A stretch of 64,000 bases of DNA from Jacaranda mimosifolia. Lineage: Eukaryota; Streptophyta; Magnoliopsida; Lamiales; Bignoniaceae. Both the position numbers and the translations under genes were made by a program. Positions 11,378 to 22,151 of this stretch are shown here, one piece after another. The notes beneath the pieces were generated by a model. It saw only the letters and a program-made list of their open reading frames with translations. It ran no database searches and was not told the DNA's origin. The stretch covers positions 5,705,001-5,769,000 of the forward strand of contig CM032123.1 of assembly GCA_018894105.1 (NCBI GenBank), written 5' to 3'. The first letter of the stretch is position 1, and every line of letters begins with the position of its first letter.

Positions 11378-12567
11378 GGAATTTTCACAAATAACCCCAT
11401 GTGTTAAGAAAAATAGGTAAATTACCTCCCTGTAAGAAAAAAAATAAACAAAGAACATCCTCATATTTTAAAAAATCATGCAACAAACCCCTTTGAGAAC
11501 GTAGGTGTAGGACATGCTCCCGTGCATGCATCTGGGCTTAAATTTTTCTATATAAAAAGATAATTATGCCCTTATTAATCAACTATAAGATCTTCTTTTA
11601 AAAAAGCAACAGTTTAGATCAAATCATATTATTTTTAAAATATATATATAAATTATATTATATACAATAAAATATATTATCATATATAATGTGTATATAT
11701 ATGTATATATTATACACAAGTATATATATTATATATATCACTACCCCACCCCACTGGCCAAGCAACTCCTACTGATAATAAAAAGGAAAAAAAAAAAAAA
11801 AAAAAAGGCAACCATGGCCACCTTCATAAAGGCCACCTTGCGTGTGGCCCCTGTGAGTGGTGGGCCGTTGCTCGCAGAGGTGGCCCCCATGGCCGCATTT
11901 GCGACCACCATGGAGGTGCCACTCGTGGAAGGGTGGCCCTGGCCGCTGCTGGGCATTGGCAGGTAAGATGGGGTGGGGTGGGGTGGGGGTAGGGTATTGG
12001 TATAAAATATAATATAAAATGTTTATTTATAAATATATACATCAATATATTTATGTATTTATATATTTATGTTTATTATATTATATATTTTATATTTATT
12101 GTATAATATATATAAATAAAAAAGAATAAATTAGAAAGATGAAAATAAAAAAAGTTAAAAATAATTTTAAAGTTTAAAAATAAAAAAAATTTGTATAGAG
12201 GAGATGAATATAATTGATAAACTAAAAATAAAAGCAATTTTAATTTCAAAAATAAATTTATATATGTATAAAATGAGAAATATATGAAATAATGGAAGAA
12301 AAGATAAATGAGAAATAAAAAGAAAAGAAAAGAATGAAATAAAAAAAATAATATAAGGTTATTTAAATTAAATTGAAAATATATTAAATGATTAAGGGTA
12401 AATTAGTCTTTTTATATTAAAATTATGTTCAATGGACAGCAAATGAGAAAGGGGAGGCAGTGTGTATAGTTTTTTAAAACATAAGGAGATATATTGAATA
12501 TTTATTTTTTATAGGGGGATAAATTGCTTACTTTTTAAAACACAGGGGGTAAATTGCAATTAGCCCT
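11378..12567. mobile_element. Mutator-like non-autonomous element with 9-bp target duplication
   Basis: The ends form inverted repeats with phrases of the type CAATTTACCCCCTGTG and AAATAACCCCATGTG. Flanks are CATTTACTT (11369-11377) and CATTTACCT (12568-12576), a 9-bp duplication with one change, which is the Mutator signature. The inside holds an unusual GC-rich island (about 11808-11990) within AT-rich DNA, starting AACCATGGCC. It could be a captured gene piece. The 50-residue frame from that ATG is not a family I recognise. Confidence 0.72.
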
Positions 12568-12576
12568 CATTTACCT

Positions 12577-12960
12577 AGTAGGTTAAATTCTAATTTTTTT
12601 GAATATACACTTACCTTGTAATTTTCATATGATTTTTTAATATTAATAATTTTTTTGTTTATGAACTAGGTTAATTTATAAAAGAAATTTGAAGTCTTAA
12701 TTTTGCGGTAATTTAAAATTTTATATTCTACTACCTACATTTATTTTTCATTTTTGGTCAAATTTCACTTTTGCATGTCATAGTTTCCTTTAATTTGTTA
12801 TTTGTTTCATTTAACCTGTGATCTTTCTGAATTAAATAATTTGTGTTATATTTATAATATCTATAAAAGAGTGTCAAATATCTAAATTAATTAACAAATT
12901 TGAATTTAAAGTTATTATACTTGGTGCAACTCACGGGTTAAAAACTTAAAAAGTTAGTTA
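12577..12960. other. Intergenic, nothing recognised
   Basis: AT-rich spacer between the Mutator-like element and the protease 3' end. No coding or repeat signal seen. Confidence 0.5.
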
Positions 12961-13007
12961 GTATGATGGTGGAGGGCGACGGGACCAGCTGGTACGAAGG
13001 AAGGTTT

Positions 13008-13013
13008 TTTATT
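13008..13013 (-). terminator. Candidate poly(A) signal of the protease gene
   Basis: AATAAA on the minus strand, about 75 bases past the stop codon, a usual distance for a plant 3' UTR. Confidence 0.55.
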
Positions 13014-13088
13014 CATTTGGTTATGTTTAAGCAAAACCCAGCATACAAGTTCCAAGCATTACAAATGTCAATAAAATTCACAAAAAAA

Positions 13089-15386
13089 CTACTCGAAATT
13101 ATCAGCCGCCGCAGAAACCATAATAGGACTTCGGACAGTGTGCTTGCCAGTGTCCTCGATCCAAGTCAGTGAACCATCTCTATGTTGAGCATCAATATCA
13201 GCCCTGTAACGAATGGTTAAAGAATAGCTCTGCTTCTCATATTTCTTTTGAAACACTAAACTCTGTGGCCGAATTCTAATTGTGGTATTCACCGGTAATT
13301 CCAACTTGAATCTATATGTTGCTGCGCCTTCCCCTACATTGGTAACTGTCCTCTGGAATCTACGGGTTAACATCTTTCCTCTTTCTGCAAAGCTAAAAAG
13401 AGCGACGAAAGACGGATAATTCAGGTCAGCAGATGGATTTGAGCAATTGTAGCTTGATCTTATGATGGTTTGAGTTTGTTCCCGAGTAAAGTTCATTGAG
13501 CAGACAAGATTTACCAAGTCTTGTCGGCCCGTATCGTAAATGAGGCCTGGATCAAGAGCCCGGTTCGGATCAACCAGTCCTGATCCGATGCCTAAAGGCG
13601 TGGCAGGGCTATAATCAAAAGCCATGTCTTTGATGGGCTGATTGGTATTATCAAGAGGATTAGCAGTGGTCATCATGGCGGATTGGATGGCTGCAGGGCT
13701 CCATTCCGGATGAGCGGCTTTGAGAAGTGCAGCAGTTCCGGAGATATGTGGGCAAGCCATTGATGTGCCTGACATGAGAGTATAGTCGCTGGACAAGAAT
13801 ATGTTGTTACCAATTCTTGGTCCGTCAATTTGAGGATTATAGGCTGCTAGGATTAAGACTCCAGGTGCCAATATGTCAGGCTTCAAGATGCCTTCATAAC
13901 TCCGTCCAGGGCCTCTTGATGAGTCCTCTGACAAGGCCGGAGCAGCTCTCGGCTCCGTCCCCAGAATTGTTTGTTGGAAATCGATGGTTGCTCTTGGGGC
14001 TGAACTCTTGGATAGGTAATTGATCACCTCTCGTGCTTCTGTGGGGGTAATTACAGCTCCAGGGAAAGGAAATCGAAAGGATCTAAATATGCTGGGATCT
14101 TCGGCAATGATGATACCTGCTCGAACATTAGACCCGGATAGAGCATTTAAAACGGAAGACAAATCTGTATTTCCAATGGTCACATTGCATATGATGATAC
14201 TTTGATCAGGGGCTTCTGCAAGTTCAGTTGAGCTGCAGGAGGATAAGGTCTGATTGTAAACGAGTGGCAAGTTTCTCACAGTGGCTCTTGCAGGAAATGT
14301 GGTCCATCCTGTGATGGTTTTTCCATTCCCCAGAGTCAAGGTCCCTGCAAACCAACGATCAACGGTCCCTGATGCGACTACCACAGCCCAAGGGATTCCT
14401 GATCGTATAGTTCTAAGACTTGGGCCGCGATTTCCTGCCGACAGACAAACTACTATTCCTTTCTCCCTGGCACCAAAGCTGGCTATTGAAAGAGGATTCT
14501 CATACAGATCAATCGCTTGGGTGCCCAAGGAAATTGATATTATATCCACTCCATCTGCCACTGCCTGGTCAATGCCTGCGAGTATATCAGAATTAACGCC
14601 TCCGTTCCACAGGACCTTATACACAGATAGCCTGGCACGTGGAGCAACCCCTCTTGCAGTTCCAGGGGCGTAACCAAAGAAAGAAACACCATCGACAAAG
14701 TTTCCGGCAGCAATGGAGGCGACATGGGTCCCATGGCCGTCGTCGTCCCTTGCAGAATTAGGTATCGTGGTGTCAGGATTTTCTGCTCGTAATCCTTCAT
14801 TGAAATATCTGACTCCGATGATTTTCTTGTTGCACAAAGATGAATTGAATTCTTCTCCTCCTTGGCAAACTCCCTTCCACCTTGCTGGAATTTCAGTCAT
14901 TCCGACATCCTTAAAGCTAGGACTTTCCGGCCAAATACCGGTGTCGATGACGCCGATGATCACATCTTTGCCGTAGTCAGATGCGGGCCACAATCCTGTA
15001 GCAGTATTAAGGGAAAGGAATTTATAGGAATGGGTGGTGTCTGGTGTGACGACATCATCGGCGTAGGCCGAAAGGAACCCTGGGGACTTCTTAACAACTT
15101 CCAATTCGTCTGTGGACATTACTGCACTGAATCCATGGAAGGCATTGTCATAAGTGTAGATAATCTTCGGTTCGGGTTCGTCAGCGCCCAGTGATGTCTG
15201 ACCGACTGATTTCACAGATCTAAGGATGGAAGAATACCAATAATGGTGAGTGGAAAATGCCGTAGGCATGGAGGATTTGTCCATATGGACAATATATACC
15301 GATCTTTTTGCTGAAGCATGATGAGCATGGTGAGCCAAAAGAAACCATGAGATTAGAATCAGAGCAACTGAACTAGGAAGCAACAT
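13089..15386 (-). CDS. Subtilisin-like serine protease, SBT type, secreted
   Basis: A 765-residue intronless frame encoding a plant subtilase (S8A), which would be secreted to the cell wall and cleave proteins or propeptides. In order: signal peptide (about 1-26), I9 inhibitory propeptide (about 28-115, starting RSVYIVHMDKS), catalytic domain with Asp148 (GVIDTGIWPES), His218 (DDDGHGTHVAS), Asn319 (SAGNRGP) and Ser542 (SGTSMACPHISG), a PA-type insertion (about 365-460), and a Fn3-like C-terminus (about 655-760). All catalytic residues are present and the length is normal. The start is chosen because a signal peptide follows and a TATA box lies upstream. Odd point: the usual SSRGP stretch is preceded by LSED instead of the common ASF. 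Family membership is sure. The closest subgroup looks like SBT1 but was not tested. Substrate unknown. Confidence 0.96.
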   Translation of the reverse strand: MLLPSSVALILISWFLLAHHAHHASAKRSVYIVHMDKSSMPTAFSTHHYWYSSILRSVKSVGQTSLGADEPEPKIIYTYDNAFHGFSAVMSTDELEVVKKSPGFLSAYADDVVTPDTTHSYKFLSLNTATGLWPASDYGKDVIIGVIDTGIWPESPSFKDVGMTEIPARWKGVCQGGEEFNSSLCNKKIIGVRYFNEGLRAENPDTTIPNSARDDDGHGTHVASIAAGNFVDGVSFFGYAPGTARGVAPRARLSVYKVLWNGGVNSDILAGIDQAVADGVDIISISLGTQAIDLYENPLSIASFGAREKGIVVCLSAGNRGPSLRTIRSGIPWAVVVASGTVDRWFAGTLTLGNGKTITGWTTFPARATVRNLPLVYNQTLSSCSSTELAEAPDQSIIICNVTIGNTDLSSVLNALSGSNVRAGIIIAEDPSIFRSFRFPFPGAVITPTEAREVINYLSKSSAPRATIDFQQTILGTEPRAAPALSEDSSRGPGRSYEGILKPDILAPGVLILAAYNPQIDGPRIGNNIFLSSDYTLMSGTSMACPHISGTAALLKAAHPEWSPAAIQSAMMTTANPLDNTNQPIKDMAFDYSPATPLGIGSGLVDPNRALDPGLIYDTGRQDLVNLVCSMNFTREQTQTIIRSSYNCSNPSADLNYPSFVALFSFAERGKMLTRRFQRTVTNVGEGAATYRFKLELPVNTTIRIRPQSLVFQKKYEKQSYSLTIRYRADIDAQHRDGSLTWIEDTGKHTVRSPIMVSAAADNFE

Positions 15387-15440
15387 ATTTTTCAGTCTGA
15401 AATCTGAATGTGACTGTTAAGTTGGACTACTGCCATTCTG

Positions 15441-15450
15441 CTTTATAAGT
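15441..15450 (-). promoter_or_regulatory. Candidate TATA box of the protease gene
   Basis: ACTTATAAAG on the minus strand, about 55-65 bases before the ATG. This would put transcription start 25-30 bases before translation start, so the leader would be short. Confidence 0.5.
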
Positions 15451-15928
15451 TACCAAATTTTGATAGACTGGTAAGAATAGGCGGCTTCGGACTTTTCTCT
15501 GCTTTTGCTCAATTATTATAACCTGTCTTTTCTTTATATGCTACTATAATTGTGCTTGTTCCGTGCAGCCTCCTCAAGCTGTAATGCACCGAATCTTTCT
15601 TAGGACATTGGATAAATCCTTCAGTCATTGACTCAAATTCCTCAGTTGAGTCCGGATATTGACCCTGTTTTACTAAAATTTAGTTTAATTACTAAAAAAA
15701 TTTCCAAGTCGATGGTATTCATGGTCAAGTGCAGGGCCGTCTAGAATAAATCTTATCCACTATAGTATGTATGCTATTAGTACAAAAAGATGGAAATCGT
15801 GCCAAAATGAGAACAAATTAAAGCCAGAAGTGCTATCCTGTGGATGCCATCTGAAAATGTTAAGAGTGTACATTTACATCAATGGCACCATGAAGATGTG
15901 GCAAGAGAAGCTAATTAAAACAATGGCC
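15451..15928. other. Protease upstream region
   Basis: No coding signal. The end (CAATGGCCCCATTTTC, 15921-15936) matches CAATGGTCCCATTTTC in the P450 upstream flanks (near 24510 and 57590). It is the point where the hAT-like MITE entered a third copy of that flank. Confidence 0.5.
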
Positions 15929-15936
15929 CCATTTTC

Positions 15937-16494
15937 CAATGATTAAAAAACCGGACTGGACCGGCCGGTTCGACCGGGAACCGGCCAAGGTTCCGGTTCG
16001 GTTTAATACATAAAATCAGTTGGTTGAAAAATTGGTTTTTAGTTTTTTTTTTTAAATAAAAATTTAAAATTAATTAAACAAATATTTTTTTATTTATATT
16101 TGAAATTTTTATGATGTTTGAATTGGTGTTTATTTTTTTGTAAGTTGTAATGGATTCTATAACGATAGTTTCTAACAAGTCTTATTTTATGAATTGATAT
16201 TTTAAATTGATGTATTGATATTTTAAATTGATGTATTGATATTTTAAATTGATGTATGAATATTATTATGGAGTAGAGTGGAAAAAGTTTTATGATATTA
16301 GGTAATTTTTATTTTTTTCTCTTTACATATATATATATATATTTACATTTTTTATATTTCTAATATATTTATATAATATTAAATATAATTATGACGTCAC
16401 ACCGATTGAACTAGTGGTTAAACAGGTTGAACAGATCAAATCAGTAATCAATAAGATCACCGATTTGATCACCGGTCCGATTTCTCAAACATTG
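15937..16494. mobile_element. hAT-like MITE, 558 bp, perfect 8-bp target duplication
   Basis: CCATTTTC flanks both sides (15929-15936 and 16495-16502). The termini are inverted repeats: CAATGATTAAAAAACCGGAC at the left, and CAATGTTTGAGAAATCGGAC as the reverse complement of the right (about 15 of 20 match). CAATG fits the hAT terminal consensus YARNG. The left subterminal part is rich in CCGG/GGTTC motifs. No transposase. The related P450 flanks lack the insertion, which confirms the boundaries. Confidence 0.88.
16193..16255 (+). repeat. Three tandem copies of a 21-bp unit
   Basis: The unit TGATATTTTAAATTGATGTAT is repeated three times almost perfectly, inside the hAT-like MITE. Confidence 0.85.
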
Positions 16495-16502
16495 CCATTT
16501 TC

Positions 16503-17760
16503 AAGCTGGGTAGCCCTGGTCAAGATATTAATTGTATATCAAGTGGCTGTCCAACAAGATATTTTTCAACATCAAGTTGCTGTCCAACAGGATACTTTTC
16601 GCGGCCCGCAGATCTATGGAATGTTAAAATATAATGGATATAGATCTTATATTTATATTATATTATAATAGGCTATTTACCTTTTCAATTATTTGAGTTC
16701 TGATGTGACAAGGGAATTCTATGCAATTGCAGACATCTTTTATAATTTGAATTCTTTATTTTATTTTATTGATATATGTCAAGTGTTTTAATTTTTTTTT
16801 TATAAAAATAATTAAATTAAAATCAAATACACTTGACGTGTATTTAAAAAATTAAAATAAAAATTAAAATACGAAATAAAATAAAAAATTCAAAGTGCAT
16901 CTTTTAACATTTTAAAATGGGTCTAATGTCCTGTCTGTCCCAAACGAAATGTTAAAACAAGAAAGTTACTGCATCAAAAGGCTTTGTTTATTGGAGGCAA
17001 CAGTTTACCAGGATTAACGCAAAAGAAAGTTTCAATGAAGTATGGGTATGGGTATATCTTATACTCATTATATGTTTCTGTTGATGTTAATTTTGTTTCC
17101 TGTTATAAATTAAATTTACTTACATGCAGTATCAGAACATGCCTTAGAAACTCGTATTTGTCCAATTAAGATCATTGGTTCTTTTTCATTATGTTTGAGT
17201 ATTGAACATAAATTAAGAATTACATTTTTCACTGTAATTATATATCTTAGCATGGAAAACTTGTTCCATGATTATTTATATGCCTATGATTGTCATACAT
17301 ATTGATTACATTTGATTGAGAAATTGCCTACTTGTAAATTAAGGACAATATTGTTTAAAATTATATGTCATTGAATACTATTTTGAAATGTATACGATAA
17401 TCGTTGATTACTTTGGAAGGATAAGTAGAGAGTTGGGAGAATAACTAAAAAAAAAGAAAAAAAGTTGCAGATAGTATATTTAGGTGCATTAACGGAAAAA
17501 AAATATAAAATTATAGACTACTTGTAAATTATTTCAATAAAATAAGATTTAGTATGATGCTGTGAAAATCGCCCATTTGTTACTCTAAAATGTTTTTTTT
17601 CCTTCCTTTTTTTGGAAAAAAAAAAAAAAAGGGATTGTATAAGTACACATGTAAAACTTTTATGGAATGTCACATTGTGGTCCCCATTTTACTGCACTTG
17701 ATATATTCATCTCTAAAGTGCTTTCCACATTAATGAATCATCTATTGTCGCTGACTTTCT
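16503..17760. repeat. Diverged third copy of the P450 upstream flank
   Basis: Stretches match both P450 flanks: the CAAGTGGCTGTCCAACAAG and TCAAGTTGCTGTCCAAC blocks (16540-16590), GGAATGTTAAAATAT, TTTTTCACTGTAATTATAT (near 17226) and GGAATGTCACATTGTGGTCCCC (near 17663). The same order occurs at 24660-25180. The first two blocks are themselves a direct repeat of about 30 bases. The position upstream of the protease suggests a shared ancestral block or a mobile unit. No gene present. Confidence 0.65.
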
Positions 17761-18317
17761 GAAAGCAATGAGGCTGTTGAAAAAATGACGAAAATTAAAT
17801 TCTTTTGGATTAAATTATGGACATGATTATACTCCCATGTGACGCCCTATGGAATACATAAACTGATATTAATTTGTATAGCCGTATAGCATAATTATAA
17901 ATTAATTTGTTGATGTGGTAATTACATTGGTGGAATCTTTTAATAATAACAATAATAATTATAATATAAAGGATTGATGGAATCTGACAGCATTTATCCA
18001 TTACACGAGATGGTTAGATTTTGTGACCAAATTAATCTAAGATTCCACAGCTGCTTGTAATGCTTTGCCTCTATTCATGCATGGAATGTATATAATGTGT
18101 AATTATCTTTATTTGGATGCGTTCAGAATTTGTTAAAAGAGTTTGTAATTAAGTTTATGTTTTTAACAAACGCAAAAAGAATACAGGTTTTTACAAAGCG
18201 TATTCACCTAGAAGGACGTGAACAGTCGCGCTAGATTGCGACTTGTATGTTAAAGTTGTTTTAGGGCAAAAGAATGAAAAAATCACACACTAAAGGTAGT
18301 GAATAAAATTTTTTAAA
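17761..18317. other. Intergenic, nothing firm
   Basis: AT-rich spacer between the third flank copy and the start of duplication copy A. No ORF or element boundary recognised. Confidence 0.4.
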
Positions 18318-18396
18318 TTTGAGTGCATTTGAAAAGTAGTATCATTTTCATCATATCTGGAAAAGAAGAACTTCGAAAGATGATTGATAAAAAAAA

Positions 18397-18427
<31 letters not shown>

Positions 18428-18559
18428 GAAAAAGAACTTCAAAAGACGATTCTTATTAAGAAAAAGAAAGAATCATTAATTAAAGACCAAAGAAAAGTAA
18501 TGCGTGTTTGAATATTAGCAATAATTAATATACCTATTACAAGTATCCTCTTCTGATCA

Positions 18560-18571
18560 AAATTCTATACA

Positions 18572-18611
<40 letters not shown>

Positions 18612-18620
18612 TTATATATA
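18560..18620 (+). repeat. (AT)n(GT)n microsatellite
   Basis: Adjacent runs of AT and GT dinucleotides followed by more AT repeats. Similar compound tracts occur near 30355-30390 and 53910-53940. Confidence 0.85.
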
Positions 18621-18623
18621 TAT

Positions 18624-21062
18624 AATATGAGTTGCAAATAAGTGGGTTGGGTTGGGTATGGTTTGAACTCAATTGGATTGGGTTCAATATGGGTGGGCTC
18701 AATATGTTGGTTGAAGATGGGTTGGGTTGGGTTGAACATAAGTTGGGTTGGATGGAAAATGAATCCAAATGAAAAATTTTTTTTTTTACTGAATCAAAAA
18801 AATTAATTCAAAAAATAATAGTGATATTAATATGTCTTTCATATCTTATATTCAATATGAAATTTTATAATATAATGGGAGATTTATTAGATTATATACT
18901 CATTTTATTAATTTTTTTCATATGTAATTATGTTCATAATTAATTACAATTCTAGTAGTTTTTTTTTGTAAAAAATCGATCTTTTTGAAGAAAATGATAC
19001 CATTATCACACCAATAAATGTATATTAAATTTTCAATAACAAATTTGTATAGTTTTTATTTTTGAAGAATTAATATATATATATATATATATATAAATTG
19101 TATGTCAATCTTAGTATTGACATGTAATATTAGTTAAGTAATAAATTAGGTTTAGAATTTATTTCCAATTAGTAGATACAATATTTATTTTTATGATCAC
19201 TTTCATATATTATTCATATATTAAAATTTGTATTTTGAGAGAATTCCAAGACAACTAACTTAAGTCCAAGATAATTATTTCAATTTAAATATTATTAATG
19301 ATTCAAAATTAAGAGACTTTGACAAAAATAAGGAAATCAAAATAATATAAATTTGTGATTATTAATTTGAAATTTTTTTTAATTTGTTAAATTTATTACT
19401 TGAACCCATTTTTAGCCCACTTAAATGGGACTTTCTATGGTCCTAATCATTTGGTTTTTACCTATTATTATATAGGTACTTTGTTACCATCAATTTATAA
19501 ACAAGTGAATATCCATCTTAGGATGTGTTTGTTCTAAAAACAAATAAAATTTAATCAAACAATTCAATATTTATATTGTTCTCTTTGAAATTACTCATTT
19601 ATCTTTTGTTCAAAGTTTTGTTATTCTAAAAATATCCTTGTTTGAATAAAATATTCAAAATAATTAAATTTTTAAAATTACTCAATGTCGTAAATTTTTA
19701 TTCCTCCTCAACTCTTATTCTCCAAACTCTTCTTCCTCCTTGTGCCGACCGTCCACTGCCGTCACAACTGTGCCGCCGACTCCCTCCCTCCTCCTCCGAC
19801 CAAACCCCCATTAATCCATCAGGCGCAGGCTAAAAAACCTCAAAAATATTTCTCCAATGTAATTCCCTTCACTGAATCTCAACATATTGCTGCAATCCCA
19901 TATCTTTTTTCTTCGTTCAGTTTTTTCTTGCCTTACCATTAATCTCCCGAACTCACCAAGAAACAAAGAATAAAACCTCCAGTTTTCGCGCTATTGCCAA
20001 GAATGTGATTCAATGTCGTATTGATTTCTGATGGTATTTTCTCAACCGTCAGGCATGGCGAACCAAATTTTCCTGGAAAATGTCGGGGCTTCATTTTACG
20101 ATCTTGTGGATTACTTTATTGAAGAATGCTGCTCTCCTTGCAATTTCACAGTCAATTTTCCCCAAACATTTATCTGATATTGTTCTTAAAATTTTGACGA
20201 TTAATATAAGAAATTAATGAATGATTTTAATAAAAAAAATTTAATTTATTAAAGATAAAATCATTAATATAAATCAATCTAAACGATTTAAAGAAGAATT
20301 TTCAACTAAAAAACTAAATCGTCAAAATTTTTAATTTGATAAATCAAAAGTAATTTAAAATTAATAAGTTAATTACTTTAAAAATTAGTTCTTGAGTTTC
20401 TTTTTGAGTAAAAGGTTGATGGGATGTATATTTTAGATAGAAAAATATTTTAATTGATTGGGTGTAGATATAAAAAAAATAAAATTAAAGAGTTCTAAAT
20501 TTTTTTTTTTCTGATATATACTTAATAAAATATTTTTTGTTTTATTATTAATATATATTTTTTAAAGAATATGAAGTATTTGAAATGTAAGAAAATTAAA
20601 AAAGAATACATAATAATATATAATCTAATTCTTGGTATTACTATAATTTTAGAGAATCATTAATCGGATAGGATACTAAAATATGCAAATATATATATAT
20701 ATATTTATTCCAAAGTATGGAAGATATTAAATAAAATTAGATGTTAAACATTAAAAAAATTTAGATGTTAAACAAAAGGGTTAAACAAACTAGAAAAGAT
20801 ATTTAAGGTATTTGACGTGAAAAGGGGTAATTGTTTAAATTTTATTTTGTTTTGTTTACAAAAAAAAAATGGACACTTGGCGCAATGTAAAGTGTTATAT
20901 CATAATAGATAAAAATAAAGTGATTAGGACTATAGAAAGTCCTCACTTAAATCCACTTTGAGCCGAAACCAAATAAAACCTACCTCAACCCAGCCCACTT
21001 CAACCCATATTCGAAACTTTGAAATCCAACCCTAATTTTACCGTCCATCTTACCACCCCTAA

Positions 21063-21065
<3 letters not shown>
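18624..21065. mobile_element. TIR-type DNA element inserted in copy A only, probably composite
   Basis: Copy B has no counterpart here. The left side carries GGGTTGGGTTGGGT-type motifs (18650-18750) and the right end carries their complements (AACCCAGCCCACTTCAACCC, 20989-21008). A second pair of inverted blocks lies inside: 19428-19490 and 20875-20950, the arms containing GGACTTTCTATGGTCCTAATC and its complement. The edges sit in AT microsatellite, so a target duplication cannot be read. No transposase frame. Confidence 0.6.
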
Positions 21066-21097
<32 letters not shown>

Positions 21098-21345
21098 GTG
21101 TTGGGATTTTTCCTTGGAAAAAACTTAGAATACTTGTGAATTGAAAGCATGGAATTTATTTATTAGAAAAAATATGAAATTTAGTGAAAACAACGGACAT
21201 ACTTGAGTTTTAAACATATATTTGTAGTTTTAAAAATATATTTATAGTCTAAAAGATCTTTTTTATTGTAATAAAGTTTTTGACAATATTATGTTGTGCA
21301 CTAAAGTTCATAAAACTATATCCATTCCCTCTTTTTTCCCTTTAT

Positions 21346-21388
21346 CCCCCCCCCCCCCCCCCCCATGTAACACACACACACACACACA
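21346..21388 (+). repeat. Poly-C and CA microsatellite
   Basis: A run of about 18 C followed by a (CA)n tract. Copy B has an AT/CA tract at the matching place (53910-53942). Confidence 0.85.
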
Positions 21389-21511
21389 AAACACATCAGG
21401 GATTCGCAAGGATTTGAAACTTGGATACTCGGACTTCACATATACAAATATGAGAGAGATGCGAATATTTTGACCACTCTGAAACATATATAGTTTTACT
21501 TTTAAGGTCAC

Positions 21512-21894
21512 GGCAATGTTTGGTTACGTTTTATCGAAACGAAACATGTATCGATTTTGGATCCAAAATGTCAAAATGAGTTTTCCTAAACTACCATTTT
21601 ATACCATTTACTATCCCCCCAAATTCCCATGTATATATATCATATATGTTTGGTTATTATCTTTATAATAAAAAAAATTTCTTAATTCGACAGTTACGGT
21701 AAAAAATGTTCCATCGCAAAACATAAACAAAGATACCAAATCCTCCAAAATATTTTTTTATCTATTTTTTCAAAACATAAATAAAAATTCATCATATTTT
21801 CCAATGACACTTTCATATTTCCCAACCCCACTCCTAAAATTCATTTTTCCAAAACATATATCAAAATCACCTCCAAAATACAACCGAACATTCC
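21512..21894. mobile_element. MITE, GTTTGGTT-ended
   Basis: The ends are inverted: GGCAATGTTTGGTT at the left and GGAATGTTCGGTT as the reverse complement of the right end. The inside resembles 43330-43545 (AAACATAAACAAA-type blocks). It is absent from copy B. The target duplication is unclear. Confidence 0.6.
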
Positions 21895-22151
21895 ACAAGT
21901 TTTTAAATTGCTTATAAGATGTTAAAGCTATGCTAACAAAAATAAATTCCACACGATCTATCCACACTGTCACAGCCAAAACACAGTAGCTCGCAGCAGA
22001 TATAATTAACAACAATTTATATATCTACCCGCAAGAACTCTGGTCTATATAATTATCTTAAAAGCATCACTTACCAAAGTTCATTAATTACCTTATAATC
22101 TTTATTTTACAGGTAAATTTATTATCACAATTCCATTGTCCACAAAGTCTC

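Noticed and set aside
13817..15194. Several plus-strand ORFs of 60-130 residues across the protease gene
   Set aside because: They are antisense shadows of a strongly coding minus-strand frame, with no family resemblance.
18640..18750. GGGTTGG-type repeats looking like telomere sequence, also at 48400-48600
   Set aside because: The unit is GGGTTGG or GGTTGGGT and not the plant telomere repeat TTTAGGG. They are subterminal motifs of DNA elements.
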